Positions 1-7,672 of a stretch of 32,628 bases of DNA are shown here, in pieces. The notes beneath the pieces are model-generated. The model worked only from the letters and a program-made list of their open reading frames with translations. It ran no database searches and was not told where the DNA came from. Every line of letters starts with the position of its first letter. The stretch's first letter is position 1. The stretch covers positions 1 through 32,628 of the forward strand of contig WRMS01000007.1 in assembly GCA_009777025.1 (NCBI GenBank), in the 5' to 3' direction. A program made the translations under genes and the position numbers. This stretch comes from Clostridiales bacterium (GTDB taxonomy: Bacteria > Bacillota > Peptococcia > DRI-13 > UBA5745).

Positions 1-107
1 CCGTAGCGGAAGAATTGAGAAGGACCGGCAAGCGCTACGGCATCGCCAGCGCCTGCATCGGCGGCGGCATGGGCGTCGCCATCCTGCTGGAAAACGCGCA
101 GATTTAA
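1..107 (+). CDS. Thiolase (acetyl-CoA acetyltransferase), C-terminal fragment cut by window edge
   Basis: Frame 3 reads VAEELRRTGKRYGIASACIGGGMGVAILLENAQI* (taa 105-107), nearly identical to the C-termini of the two complete thiolases at 9279-10523 and 11458-12702; CIGGGMG active-site Cys motif. Confidence 0.85.
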   Translation, partial: VAEELRRTGKRYGIASACIGGGMGVAILLENAQI

Positions 108-164
108 GGGCTAGGAAATGAAGGAAACAGAGTAAACAAGGGATAGAGCGGGAGGGGAAGGCTA

Positions 165-1487
165 TTGCGTTACGAATCACAATTTGCGGCGAAGACCTGC
201 ACTGCGGCGCAGGCGGTCTCACTGATTCATGACGACGACGCGGTATTGGTCGCCGGCGAACCCGGCGCGCTGCTGGAAGCCCTGTATCAAGCGCGAGACC
301 GCTTTCACGGATTGCGGCTTACCTCGATACTGGGTATCTCCGGGCAGGCGGGCGCAAACTTGTACACGAAGGAAGCGGCGGGAAATCTGCAGGTGGTATC
401 GACAGTACTGGATCCGAAAGCATGGGCGTCCTGGGCGCAGGGCAATGTCGATCAGGTGGTGGTCAATTTCAGCGAATGTGAAGACTTTATTGAAAACACA
501 TGTAAGCCTACAGTCCTGCTGGCGCATTGCGCGCCGGCGGACGAAGAAGGCTGGTTTTCCCTGGGCGCCGACGCCGGCTGCGCTTCCGGTGCGCTGTCCC
601 GGGGCGTACGGGTGATCCTGCAAGTGAATCGCAATATGCCGTATATCCCTTCCGCCGATTGCCGCGTCCATATCAATACGGTCGCCGCGCTGTGTGAGGC
701 AGATGAAGAGCTGTCGGCAGGCGGCGTCCGGGACGCCCGGCTCCGTGAAGAGGACAGAATCATCGCCGGACTGACGGCGGAAAGGATACCGGACGGCGCG
801 ACCTTCCAACTGGGCGACGGTCCGCTTCCCGATCTCGTCGGTCGTCATCTGGTGAACCATAAGGATCTGGGCATACATACGGACTGTTTCAACGGCGCGA
901 TGATCGAGCTGATGCAAAAAGGCGCGGTCAACAACAGCAAAAAAGAACTCTACCGACACCAAAGCGTGGGCGGGTATTTCCGCGCGACGGCAGAAGAACT
1001 CCGCTTCCTGCACAATAATCCGGATATAGTTATGAAGAACCTGAGTTGGATTTGCGATTCGCGGGTGATCCGTCAGATGAAGGGGTTTATCTCCGTGAAC
1101 GCGGGTCTGGCTGTGGATTTTCGGGGGCAGATCTGCTCCGGCAGCCTGGGTATGCGGTTTTCCGGCGGTGCGGACGGGCATCTCGATTTCGCCCGGGGCG
1201 CGAAGCATTCGAAAGGCGGGACTTCCTTTATCGTCATGCGTTCCGTCATCGAAGGGGAAGACGGCGTCAGAACTTCGGCGATATGCCCCGCCCTGCCGGA
1301 AGGGTCGCTGGTCAGCATACCCCGCTTTGACGTGATGTACCTGGTTACTGAGTTCGGCGCGGCGAATCTCGAAGTCCTGAGCGTCAAGGAACGCGTACAA
1401 ACGCTCATCTCCCTCGCGCATCCCGATTTCCGGGAGCAGCTTACGGATGCGGCGAAGAAGCATCAGTATATAGAAGGAGGGAGATGA
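165..1487 (+). CDS. Acetyl-CoA hydrolase/transferase family protein (AbfT/Cat1-like CoA-transferase), divergent at the catalytic Glu
   Basis: TTG start with ggagggg upstream (151-157). Full-length family architecture (LGIHT..., NNSKKEL, VNAGLAVDFRGQICSGSLG). Co-directional with and paralogous to the next ORF. Confidence 0.85.
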   Translation: MRYESQFAAKTCTAAQAVSLIHDDDAVLVAGEPGALLEALYQARDRFHGLRLTSILGISGQAGANLYTKEAAGNLQVVSTVLDPKAWASWAQGNVDQVVVNFSECEDFIENTCKPTVLLAHCAPADEEGWFSLGADAGCASGALSRGVRVILQVNRNMPYIPSADCRVHINTVAALCEADEELSAGGVRDARLREEDRIIAGLTAERIPDGATFQLGDGPLPDLVGRHLVNHKDLGIHTDCFNGAMIELMQKGAVNNSKKELYRHQSVGGYFRATAEELRFLHNNPDIVMKNLSWICDSRVIRQMKGFISVNAGLAVDFRGQICSGSLGMRFSGGADGHLDFARGAKHSKGGTSFIVMRSVIEGEDGVRTSAICPALPEGSLVSIPRFDVMYLVTEFGAANLEVLSVKERVQTLISLAHPDFREQLTDAAKKHQYIEGGR

Positions 1488-1491
1488 GGAA

Positions 1492-2805
1492 ATGCGTTTC
1501 ACAGAACTGTACCAGGCGAAAAAATGCAGCCCGGAGGAAGCGATCTCGGTCATCCAAAGCGGCGACAGAGTCTATGCCAGCGGCGACACGGTCGTCTTGT
1601 TCCAGGCGCTGTACGATACCAGGGAGAACTTCAGGGACGTCGATCTCTATACGCAATTCCGCCTGAACGGGAAGGCGGATGAACTCATCCTCCATCCGGA
1701 CATGGTCGGGCATCTGACCTTCATCACCACAACCCTTGCCCTTTCCAGCGCCCAGAACCCGTGGCCTAGGGAGAACCTGGACCAGCTGCCGCTCAGCTTC
1801 AGCTGGATGGAAAGGATGATCGAAGAGCGGATCAAACCCGACGTGGTGCTGTCTTCCGCGACGCCCATGGACGATGACGGTTTCTTCTTTCTGGGGACCA
1901 GGCACGGTACGACGCGGACAGCGATGGATATGGGCGCAAAGATCGTGCTGCAGGTGAATGAGGATATGTGCAAAGTCAATACGGACTATTACCGCGTACA
2001 TATCAGCGAAGTATACGCCCTCTGCGAAGCGAAGAACCCTGAAGAGCGCATGGCGGGGGAACCGCGGGAAATCGGCGAAAAGGAGGCGCAGGTCGCCGCC
2101 TATATCGTCGACCGGATTACAGACGGCGCAACCATCCAACTGGGCGCGGGCGGCGTGTCCAACGCCGTAGGCAAATTCCTGGGCGGGCACAAGAACCTCG
2201 GCCTGCATGCCGAAACCATCATGGAATCCCTGTATCCGCTGCTGCAGAACGGCGTGATCAACAATAGCAGAAAACCCCTGCTGCGGGGGATCAGCGTGGC
2301 GGGCTTCTTCGGCACGAATGCCAGTAATTTCAAATTTTTCCATAATAACCCTGACTTTATGGTCAAAAGGCTGTCCTGGGTCAATAGCCCGCTCACGGTG
2401 AGTCAGATCCCCAATATGGTCTCAGTGAACGCCTGTCTCGGCGTCGACCTGCGGGGGCAGGTGTGTTCGGAAAGCCTGGCCATGGGAAATACCGGCGGCG
2501 TCGGCGGGCAGCTGGATTTCGTGGAAGGCGCCAGAAGAGCGCCGGGGGGGCAGTCCTTCCTGGTCATGCATTCCTCTGTGACCACCAGGAGCGGGGAGAA
2601 GGTTTCCAAGATCACCCTGACGCTGCCCGCGGGAAGCGTCGTCACCACGCCGGCCAGCGAAGTCATGAACGTGGTCACCGAATATGGCATAGCCGAACTG
2701 TATCGCAAGAGCGCCAGGGAGCGGGCCAGGAGCCTGATCGCCATCGCGGATCCGGAATTCCGGGACAGCCTGGCCTTCGACGCGAAGAAATACGGCCTGC
2801 TGTAG
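1492..2805 (+). CDS. Acetyl-CoA hydrolase/transferase family protein (AbfT/Cat1-like CoA-transferase)
   Basis: 437 aa; LGLHAET, VNACLGVDLRGQVCSESL and GGVGGQLDFVEGA motifs; paralogue of the preceding ORF. Confidence 0.88.
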   Translation: MRFTELYQAKKCSPEEAISVIQSGDRVYASGDTVVLFQALYDTRENFRDVDLYTQFRLNGKADELILHPDMVGHLTFITTTLALSSAQNPWPRENLDQLPLSFSWMERMIEERIKPDVVLSSATPMDDDGFFFLGTRHGTTRTAMDMGAKIVLQVNEDMCKVNTDYYRVHISEVYALCEAKNPEERMAGEPREIGEKEAQVAAYIVDRITDGATIQLGAGGVSNAVGKFLGGHKNLGLHAETIMESLYPLLQNGVINNSRKPLLRGISVAGFFGTNASNFKFFHNNPDFMVKRLSWVNSPLTVSQIPNMVSVNACLGVDLRGQVCSESLAMGNTGGVGGQLDFVEGARRAPGGQSFLVMHSSVTTRSGEKVSKITLTLPAGSVVTTPASEVMNVVTEYGIAELYRKSARERARSLIAIADPEFRDSLAFDAKKYGLL

Positions 2806-2846
2806 TACGATTTTTGTCAGCGATCCGGATGAGCAGATTGAATCGG

Positions 2847-2876
2847 TTGACAGCCCGGCGCCCCCTTCGCTATAAT
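2847..2876 (+). promoter_or_regulatory. Sigma-70/sigma-A type promoter for argS
   Basis: TTGACA (2847-2852), 18 bp spacer, TATAAT (2871-2876); both hexamers match consensus exactly. ATG with ggaggg site follows at 2899. Confidence 0.8.
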
Positions 2877-2898
2877 GAATGGCATTGGAGGGACGCGT

Positions 2899-4644
2899 AT
2901 GAACAGAGTCAGAGAAGTAAAAGACCGGATTCGGCAGCAGGTAAGGGAAGCCCTTTCCGCGGCAGCGGCAAAGGGCTTGATCCCGGATACGCCCCTGCCG
3001 GATTTTTCAGTTGACGCGCCCCGTGAGAAAAACCACGGGGATTTTGCTGTTAATGCCGCGATGGTCATGCGGAAGCAGCTCGGCAAGGCGCCGCGGGAAA
3101 TCGCCCAAATCATTGTCGACCATTTGGACGCGGATCCGGGCTGGCTTTCGCGTCTGGAGATCGCCGGTCCCGGGTTTCTCAATTTCCATCTGGCTGCCGG
3201 TTATTTTCAACCTGTGCTCGAGGACGTCCTGCGGGAAGGCCGGTCTTACGGCAGCAGTGATTTCGGCGGCGGGCGCAAGGTCCAGATCGAGTTTGTCAGC
3301 GCGAATCCCACGGGACTGCTGCATATGGGCAATGCCCGGGGCGCCGCTTTGGGAGACAGCCTGGCAAGCGTCATGCAGGCCGCCGGTTACGCGGTCAGCC
3401 GCGAATACTATATCAATGACGCCGGCAATCAGATCGAGAACTTCGGCAAATCCTTAGAAGCCAGGTATCTGGAATTATTGGGGGAAAAAGTGGATTTTCC
3501 GGAAGACGGTTATCAGGGGGAAGATATCATCGACACCGCCAGGGAAATCCTGAATCGGGAAGGGGAACGGTATCGCCATATGGATTCCCTTCAACGCCGG
3601 GAGCAGATGGTCATAGCAGGGCTGCAAGAAAAGCTCGACAATATTCGTCAGAGCCTGGAAAGCTTCGGCGTGCAGTACGACGTCTGGTTCAGCGAACAAA
3701 GCCTGCATGAGGGGGGCAAAATCGAGGAAACGATCCGGCTCATGAAAGAGCAAGGGCTGATCTATGAAAAGGATGGCGCGGTATGGCTGAAAGCGACAGC
3801 CTTCGGCGATGAGAAAGATGAAGTCATGTTGAAAGCCACAGGCGCGCCCACCTATTTTGCCGGAGACATTGCCTATCACCGGGATAAGTTTGAACGGGGC
3901 TATGAAACGGTCATCAATATATGGGGCGCTGATCATCATGGGCATGTGGCGAGAATGAAAGCGGCGATGGGTTCTTTAGGGTACGATCCGGCGGATCTGG
4001 AAGTGATCCTGATGCAGTTGGTGCGGCTGATACGGGACAAAGAAATCGTCAGGATGTCCAAACGCAGCGGCCAATATGTTACCCTGGATGAGCTGGTGGA
4101 GGAAGTGGGGAAAGACGCGGCCAGGTTCTTCTTTATCCTGCGCAGCGCCGACAGCCAAATGGATTTTGACCTGGATCTGGCCAAATCCCAATCTTCAGAA
4201 AATCCGGTGTATTATGTACAATATGCCCATGCCCGGATCCACAGCCTGCTCAAAATGGCGAAGGCCGCGGACGGCCAGGCTGCTTCGACTGCTCCGGCTG
4301 CTTCGGCTGCTCCGGCTGCGGAGCGGGAGGAGGCTTCTGCCGAACTGCATTGGCCCGGCGCGGATCTCCGGCTTCTGACCCATCCGGCGGAGCGGGAATT
4401 GATCCGCAAGCTGGCCGACCTGCCTGAGGAAATCATGCAAGCCGCCCTGGACAGGGAGCCGCACCGGCTACCGCGCTATACCATGGATCTGGCGGTCTTG
4501 TTTCACAGTTTCTATACGGAATGCCGCTGTCTGGTCGACGAATGGCCTCTGCGGCAGGCCCGTCTGCAATTATGCGACGCGACCAGAATTGTTCTTCGCA
4601 ATACGCTGGAACTGATTGGCGTAAACGCGCCGGAGCGCATGTAA
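2899..4644 (+). CDS. argS: Arginyl-tRNA synthetase
   Basis: ATG 2899 with upstream ggaggg; NPTGLLHMGNARGAALGD (HIGH-type signature), RMSKRSG (KMSK-type), C-terminal anticodon-binding domain ending LELIGVNAPERM. Confidence 0.95.
   Translation: MNRVREVKDRIRQQVREALSAAAAKGLIPDTPLPDFSVDAPREKNHGDFAVNAAMVMRKQLGKAPREIAQIIVDHLDADPGWLSRLEIAGPGFLNFHLAAGYFQPVLEDVLREGRSYGSSDFGGGRKVQIEFVSANPTGLLHMGNARGAALGDSLASVMQAAGYAVSREYYINDAGNQIENFGKSLEARYLELLGEKVDFPEDGYQGEDIIDTAREILNREGERYRHMDSLQRREQMVIAGLQEKLDNIRQSLESFGVQYDVWFSEQSLHEGGKIEETIRLMKEQGLIYEKDGAVWLKATAFGDEKDEVMLKATGAPTYFAGDIAYHRDKFERGYETVINIWGADHHGHVARMKAAMGSLGYDPADLEVILMQLVRLIRDKEIVRMSKRSGQYVTLDELVEEVGKDAARFFFILRSADSQMDFDLDLAKSQSSENPVYYVQYAHARIHSLLKMAKAADGQAASTAPAASAAPAAEREEASAELHWPGADLRLLTHPAERELIRKLADLPEEIMQAALDREPHRLPRYTMDLAVLFHSFYTECRCLVDEWPLRQARLQLCDATRIVLRNTLELIGVNAPERM
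4279..4320 (+). repeat. 9-bp tandem repeat (GCTGCTYCG, about 4.7 copies) inside argS
   Basis: gctgcttcg-actgctccg-gctgcttcg-gctgctccg-gctgcg; encodes the Ala-rich insert AASTAPAASAAPAA. Confidence 0.85.
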
Positions 4645-4715
4645 TACGGATCGCGGATTCGTATAAAAGAGGCGGCAGGCATGAACACGGTAAAAGGAAA
4701 TACGGAGGTGGCTTT

Positions 4716-6398
4716 ATGGCGTCGACGAAATATGTATTTATCACCGGAGGGGTTGTCTCCTCCTTGGGTAAAGGCATTACCGCCGCTTCACTGGGGCGTT
4801 TGCTGATCAACCGGGGTATCAGGGTGGCGAACCAGAAATTTGACCCTTACATTAATGTGGATCCCAGCAACATGAGCCCGACCCAGCACGGCGAAGTATT
4901 CGTCACGGAAGACGGGATGGAAACGGATCTTGACCTGGGGCACTATGAGCGCTTTACCGACTGCAATCTGCCTGGCTGTTGCAGCACGACTATGGGCTCC
5001 ATATACGACCAAGTCATCCGGAATGAACGGGAAGGCAAATATCGGGGCGGGACAGTCCAGGTGATCCCCCATATCACCAACGAAGTCAAAAGCGCCATTC
5101 GCACGGTGGAGGACAGGCTCTATCCGGACGTCATCATCGTGGAAGTGGGGGGAACGGTAGGCGACATCGAATCCCTGCCCATTCTGGAAGGCATCCGGCA
5201 ATTGAAGCGGGAGCTGGGCAGCGAAAATGTGATGTACATTCACGTAACGCTGGTGCCGTATCTGGCTGCGTCTTTGGAGGCAAAAACCAAGCCGACCCAG
5301 CACAGCGTCAAAGAGCTGCGCAGCATTGGCATCCAGCCCAATGTGATCGTCTGCCGTTCGGACAGGCATCTGTCAAAGGATATAGAAGCGAAGATTGCGT
5401 TGTATTGCGATATCGATGTGGAGGCGGTCATTCAGACCCCTGACGTAGAGAATCTGGACGAGATCCCGCTTCTGCTCCGTTCGCAAGGCCTGGACGACAT
5501 CGTTGTGGATTATTTCCGCCTGGATTGCGACCGTCCCAGGATGGAGGAATGGGAAGCGCTGGTTCGCCGGGCGCAAAACCCGAAGCATAAAGTCAAGATC
5601 GCGGTTGTCGGAAAGTATACCGAACTGCCGGACGCCTATCTCAGCGTGCTGGAAGCCTTGCGGCACGCCGGGATATACTACGAGACGGAGGTAGCGGTCT
5701 CCTTATTGTTTGCCGGGAATATCACGAGCATAGAGAAAGCCAATGAGATCCTTGGAGGATACGACGGGATACTGGTACCCAGCGGATTTGGTACGCGGGC
5801 TATCGAAGGGAAGATTCTGGCTATTCGCTATGCCAGAGAAAACAAGATACCCTTTTTTGGTATCGGCTTGGGAATGCAACTGGCCCTGGTCGAGTTTGCC
5901 CGCGATGTACTGGGTATGGACGCCGGTTCGGAGGAGGCGCATCCGGACTGTCGCGATAAGGTCGTGTACTATGCGAGGAAAGATGAAGCGTCCGACCCTT
6001 CCAGCTTTGGGAGAAACGGCGCCATGCGGATCGGCAGTTTCATCTGCCGTCTGCAAAGCGGCTCTCTGGCCGAGGCTGCTTATGGCGTCAGGGAAATCCG
6101 GGAGCGCCATCGACACAGGCTGGAGATGAACAATGACTACCGGCAGGCCTTTATCGACGGCGGCATGGTCATAACCGGGCTGTCGGAAGACGAGAAGCTG
6201 GTGGAGATTACGGAGCTGCGGGATCATCCCTGGTTTATGGGCTGTTCCTTTCAGCCGGAATTCAAGTCGCGGCCCAATCGCCCGCATCCCTTGTTTCGCG
6301 GCTTTGTTGGCGCCGTACTGAGGGCAAAAGGAAACGACAGGAATCCGTATACCCCGCATCCGGATGAGGTGCGTGAACACAGTGAGCAGAAGGCGTGA
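4716..6398 (+). CDS. pyrG: CTP synthase with non-canonical glutaminase active site
   Basis: Start at ATG 4716 (MASTKYVFITGGVVSSLGKGITAASLG) after a tacggagg site. Synthetase motifs QKFDPYINVDP, ETDLDLGHYERF, GGTVGDIESLP, KTKPTQHSVKELRSIGIQP. C-terminal class I GATase fold with GIGLGMQ and FQPEF. Confidence 0.95.
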   Translation: MASTKYVFITGGVVSSLGKGITAASLGRLLINRGIRVANQKFDPYINVDPSNMSPTQHGEVFVTEDGMETDLDLGHYERFTDCNLPGCCSTTMGSIYDQVIRNEREGKYRGGTVQVIPHITNEVKSAIRTVEDRLYPDVIIVEVGGTVGDIESLPILEGIRQLKRELGSENVMYIHVTLVPYLAASLEAKTKPTQHSVKELRSIGIQPNVIVCRSDRHLSKDIEAKIALYCDIDVEAVIQTPDVENLDEIPLLLRSQGLDDIVVDYFRLDCDRPRMEEWEALVRRAQNPKHKVKIAVVGKYTELPDAYLSVLEALRHAGIYYETEVAVSLLFAGNITSIEKANEILGGYDGILVPSGFGTRAIEGKILAIRYARENKIPFFGIGLGMQLALVEFARDVLGMDAGSEEAHPDCRDKVVYYARKDEASDPSSFGRNGAMRIGSFICRLQSGSLAEAAYGVREIRERHRHRLEMNNDYRQAFIDGGMVITGLSEDEKLVEITELRDHPWFMGCSFQPEFKSRPNRPHPLFRGFVGAVLRAKGNDRNPYTPHPDEVREHSEQKA

Positions 6399-6440
6399 GC
6401 GATATGTCGCCCGGCGAATGCGCCGGCGCCGCGCATCTAT

Positions 6441-6581
6441 GAACGAGTTGGGTCTGTATAGAACGAATCTTCGTTCAGCAGAGGATTCAGACCCGTGCTG
6501 AACGTTAGATGAGTCCATGCAGACCCTAAGAGTTCTTATCCCACGACTGAAGTCTCGGGGATTAGAACGAGTTGGGTCTGT
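6441..6581 (+). mobile_element. Putative IS200/IS605-type element end or MITE-like remnant without transposase
   Basis: Direct repeat GAACGAGTTGGGTCTGT at 6441-6457 and 6565-6581; GAACGAA-TC-TTCGTTC palindrome (6461-6476); GGGTCTG/CAGACCC pairing (6450-6456 / 6488-6494); imperfect palindrome ATCCCACGACTGAAGTCTCGGGGAT (6539-6563) resembling IS605/TnpB element ends. No ORF inside. Confidence 0.45.
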
Positions 6582-6600
6582 GATACATCGTAACGGAAAA

Positions 6601-6631
6601 AGCCCTGAGAGCTATCTACGCTCTCAGGGCT
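6601..6631. terminator. Bidirectional rho-independent terminator between pyrG (+) and fba (-)
   Basis: Perfect 12-bp stem AGCCCTGAGAGC (6601-6612) / GCTCTCAGGGCT (6620-6631), A-tract upstream, T-rich downstream. Confidence 0.9.
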
Positions 6632-6671
6632 TTTCTCAGGACTTATGTCTCAGAGTTTTTGGGATGTGCGT

Positions 6672-7607
6672 CTAAGCTTTGCCGGCGCAGCCCAGCACGT
6701 TGCTGATCTTACGCTTGACCATAGCCTTGATCGCGTCACGAGCCGGCGTCAGGTATTGGCGCGGGTCGAAGTGATCCGGATGTTCCATCATGTACTGCCG
6801 AATCGAAGCCGTCATCGCCAGCCGCAGATCGGAGTCGATGTTGATCTTGCAGACGGCGGATTTTGCGGCTTGCCGAAGCATTTCTTCCGGGATGCCTATG
6901 GCGTCAGGCATACTGCCGCCATACTTGTTGATGGCTTCCACAAACTCGGGTATCACGGAAGAGGCGCCGTGCAGTACGATAGGGAACCCGGGCAGGCGTC
7001 TGGTGATCTCCTCCAGGATGTCAAAGCGAAGCTGCGGCTTTTGGCCGGGCTTAAACTTGTACGCTCCATGGGAGGTCCCGATGGCGATGGCCAAACTGTC
7101 CACGCCTGTCTTAATTACAAACTCCTCGACTTCAGAGGGATTGGTGAACTGGGCGTCGGCGTCAGAGACGTTGACGTCATCCTCGATGCCTGCCAGCTTC
7201 CCCAGCTCGCCCTCGACGACGACGCTTTTCGAATGGGCGTACTCGACGACCTGCTTCGTCAGGGTGATATTGTCCCGGAACGAATGCTTGGAACCGTCGA
7301 TCATCACCGAAGTAAAGCCGCCGTCGATGCAGGATTTGCAGATCTCGAAACTGTCACCGTGATCCAGGTGTATGGCGAAGTCCAGTCCGGTATCGGCGAT
7401 AGCGGCTTCGACCAGCTTCATCAGATAGACATGCTTGGCGTATTTCCGCGCGCCGGCGGATACCTGGAGGATCAGAGGCGCTTTCTCCTCGGCTGCCGCT
7501 TCGGTGATGCCCTGGATGATCTCCATATTGTTTACATTGAAGGCGCCGACGGCGTATCCGCCGGCATAGGCTTTTTTAAACATTTGCGTTGTAGTGACAA
7601 GAGGCAT
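6672..7607 (-). CDS. fba: Class II fructose-bisphosphate aldolase
   Basis: GAFNVNNMEIIQGI, AIHLDHGDSFEICKSCIDGGFTSVMIDGS, VEGELGKLAGIED, AIGTSHGAYKF, LHGASS, KINIDSDLR signatures. Confidence 0.95.
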   Translation of the reverse strand: MPLVTTTQMFKKAYAGGYAVGAFNVNNMEIIQGITEAAAEEKAPLILQVSAGARKYAKHVYLMKLVEAAIADTGLDFAIHLDHGDSFEICKSCIDGGFTSVMIDGSKHSFRDNITLTKQVVEYAHSKSVVVEGELGKLAGIEDDVNVSDADAQFTNPSEVEEFVIKTGVDSLAIAIGTSHGAYKFKPGQKPQLRFDILEEITRRLPGFPIVLHGASSVIPEFVEAINKYGGSMPDAIGIPEEMLRQAAKSAVCKINIDSDLRLAMTASIRQYMMEHPDHFDPRQYLTPARDAIKAMVKRKISNVLGCAGKA

Positions 7608-7672
7608 TCCTTTTACTCCATTTCTTTAGTGGCTGTGCGCATAGCCTGAAGCAAGCGCAGCCGTATTGATAG

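Noticed and set aside
219-1553. 444-aa antisense ORF opposite the first CoA-transferase
   Set aside because: Shadow ORF from GC-rich codon bias on the opposite strand of a well-supported gene; no recognisable domain and His/Arg/Gln-rich composition.
6411-6426. CCGGCG-AATG-CGCCGG hairpin just after the pyrG stop as a terminator
   Set aside because: Short stem with no U-tract; the hairpin at 6601-6631 is a far better terminator.
5703-6518. 271-aa - strand ORF over the PyrG GATase domain
   Set aside because: Antisense to pyrG; no recognisable domain, composition typical of a shadow ORF.
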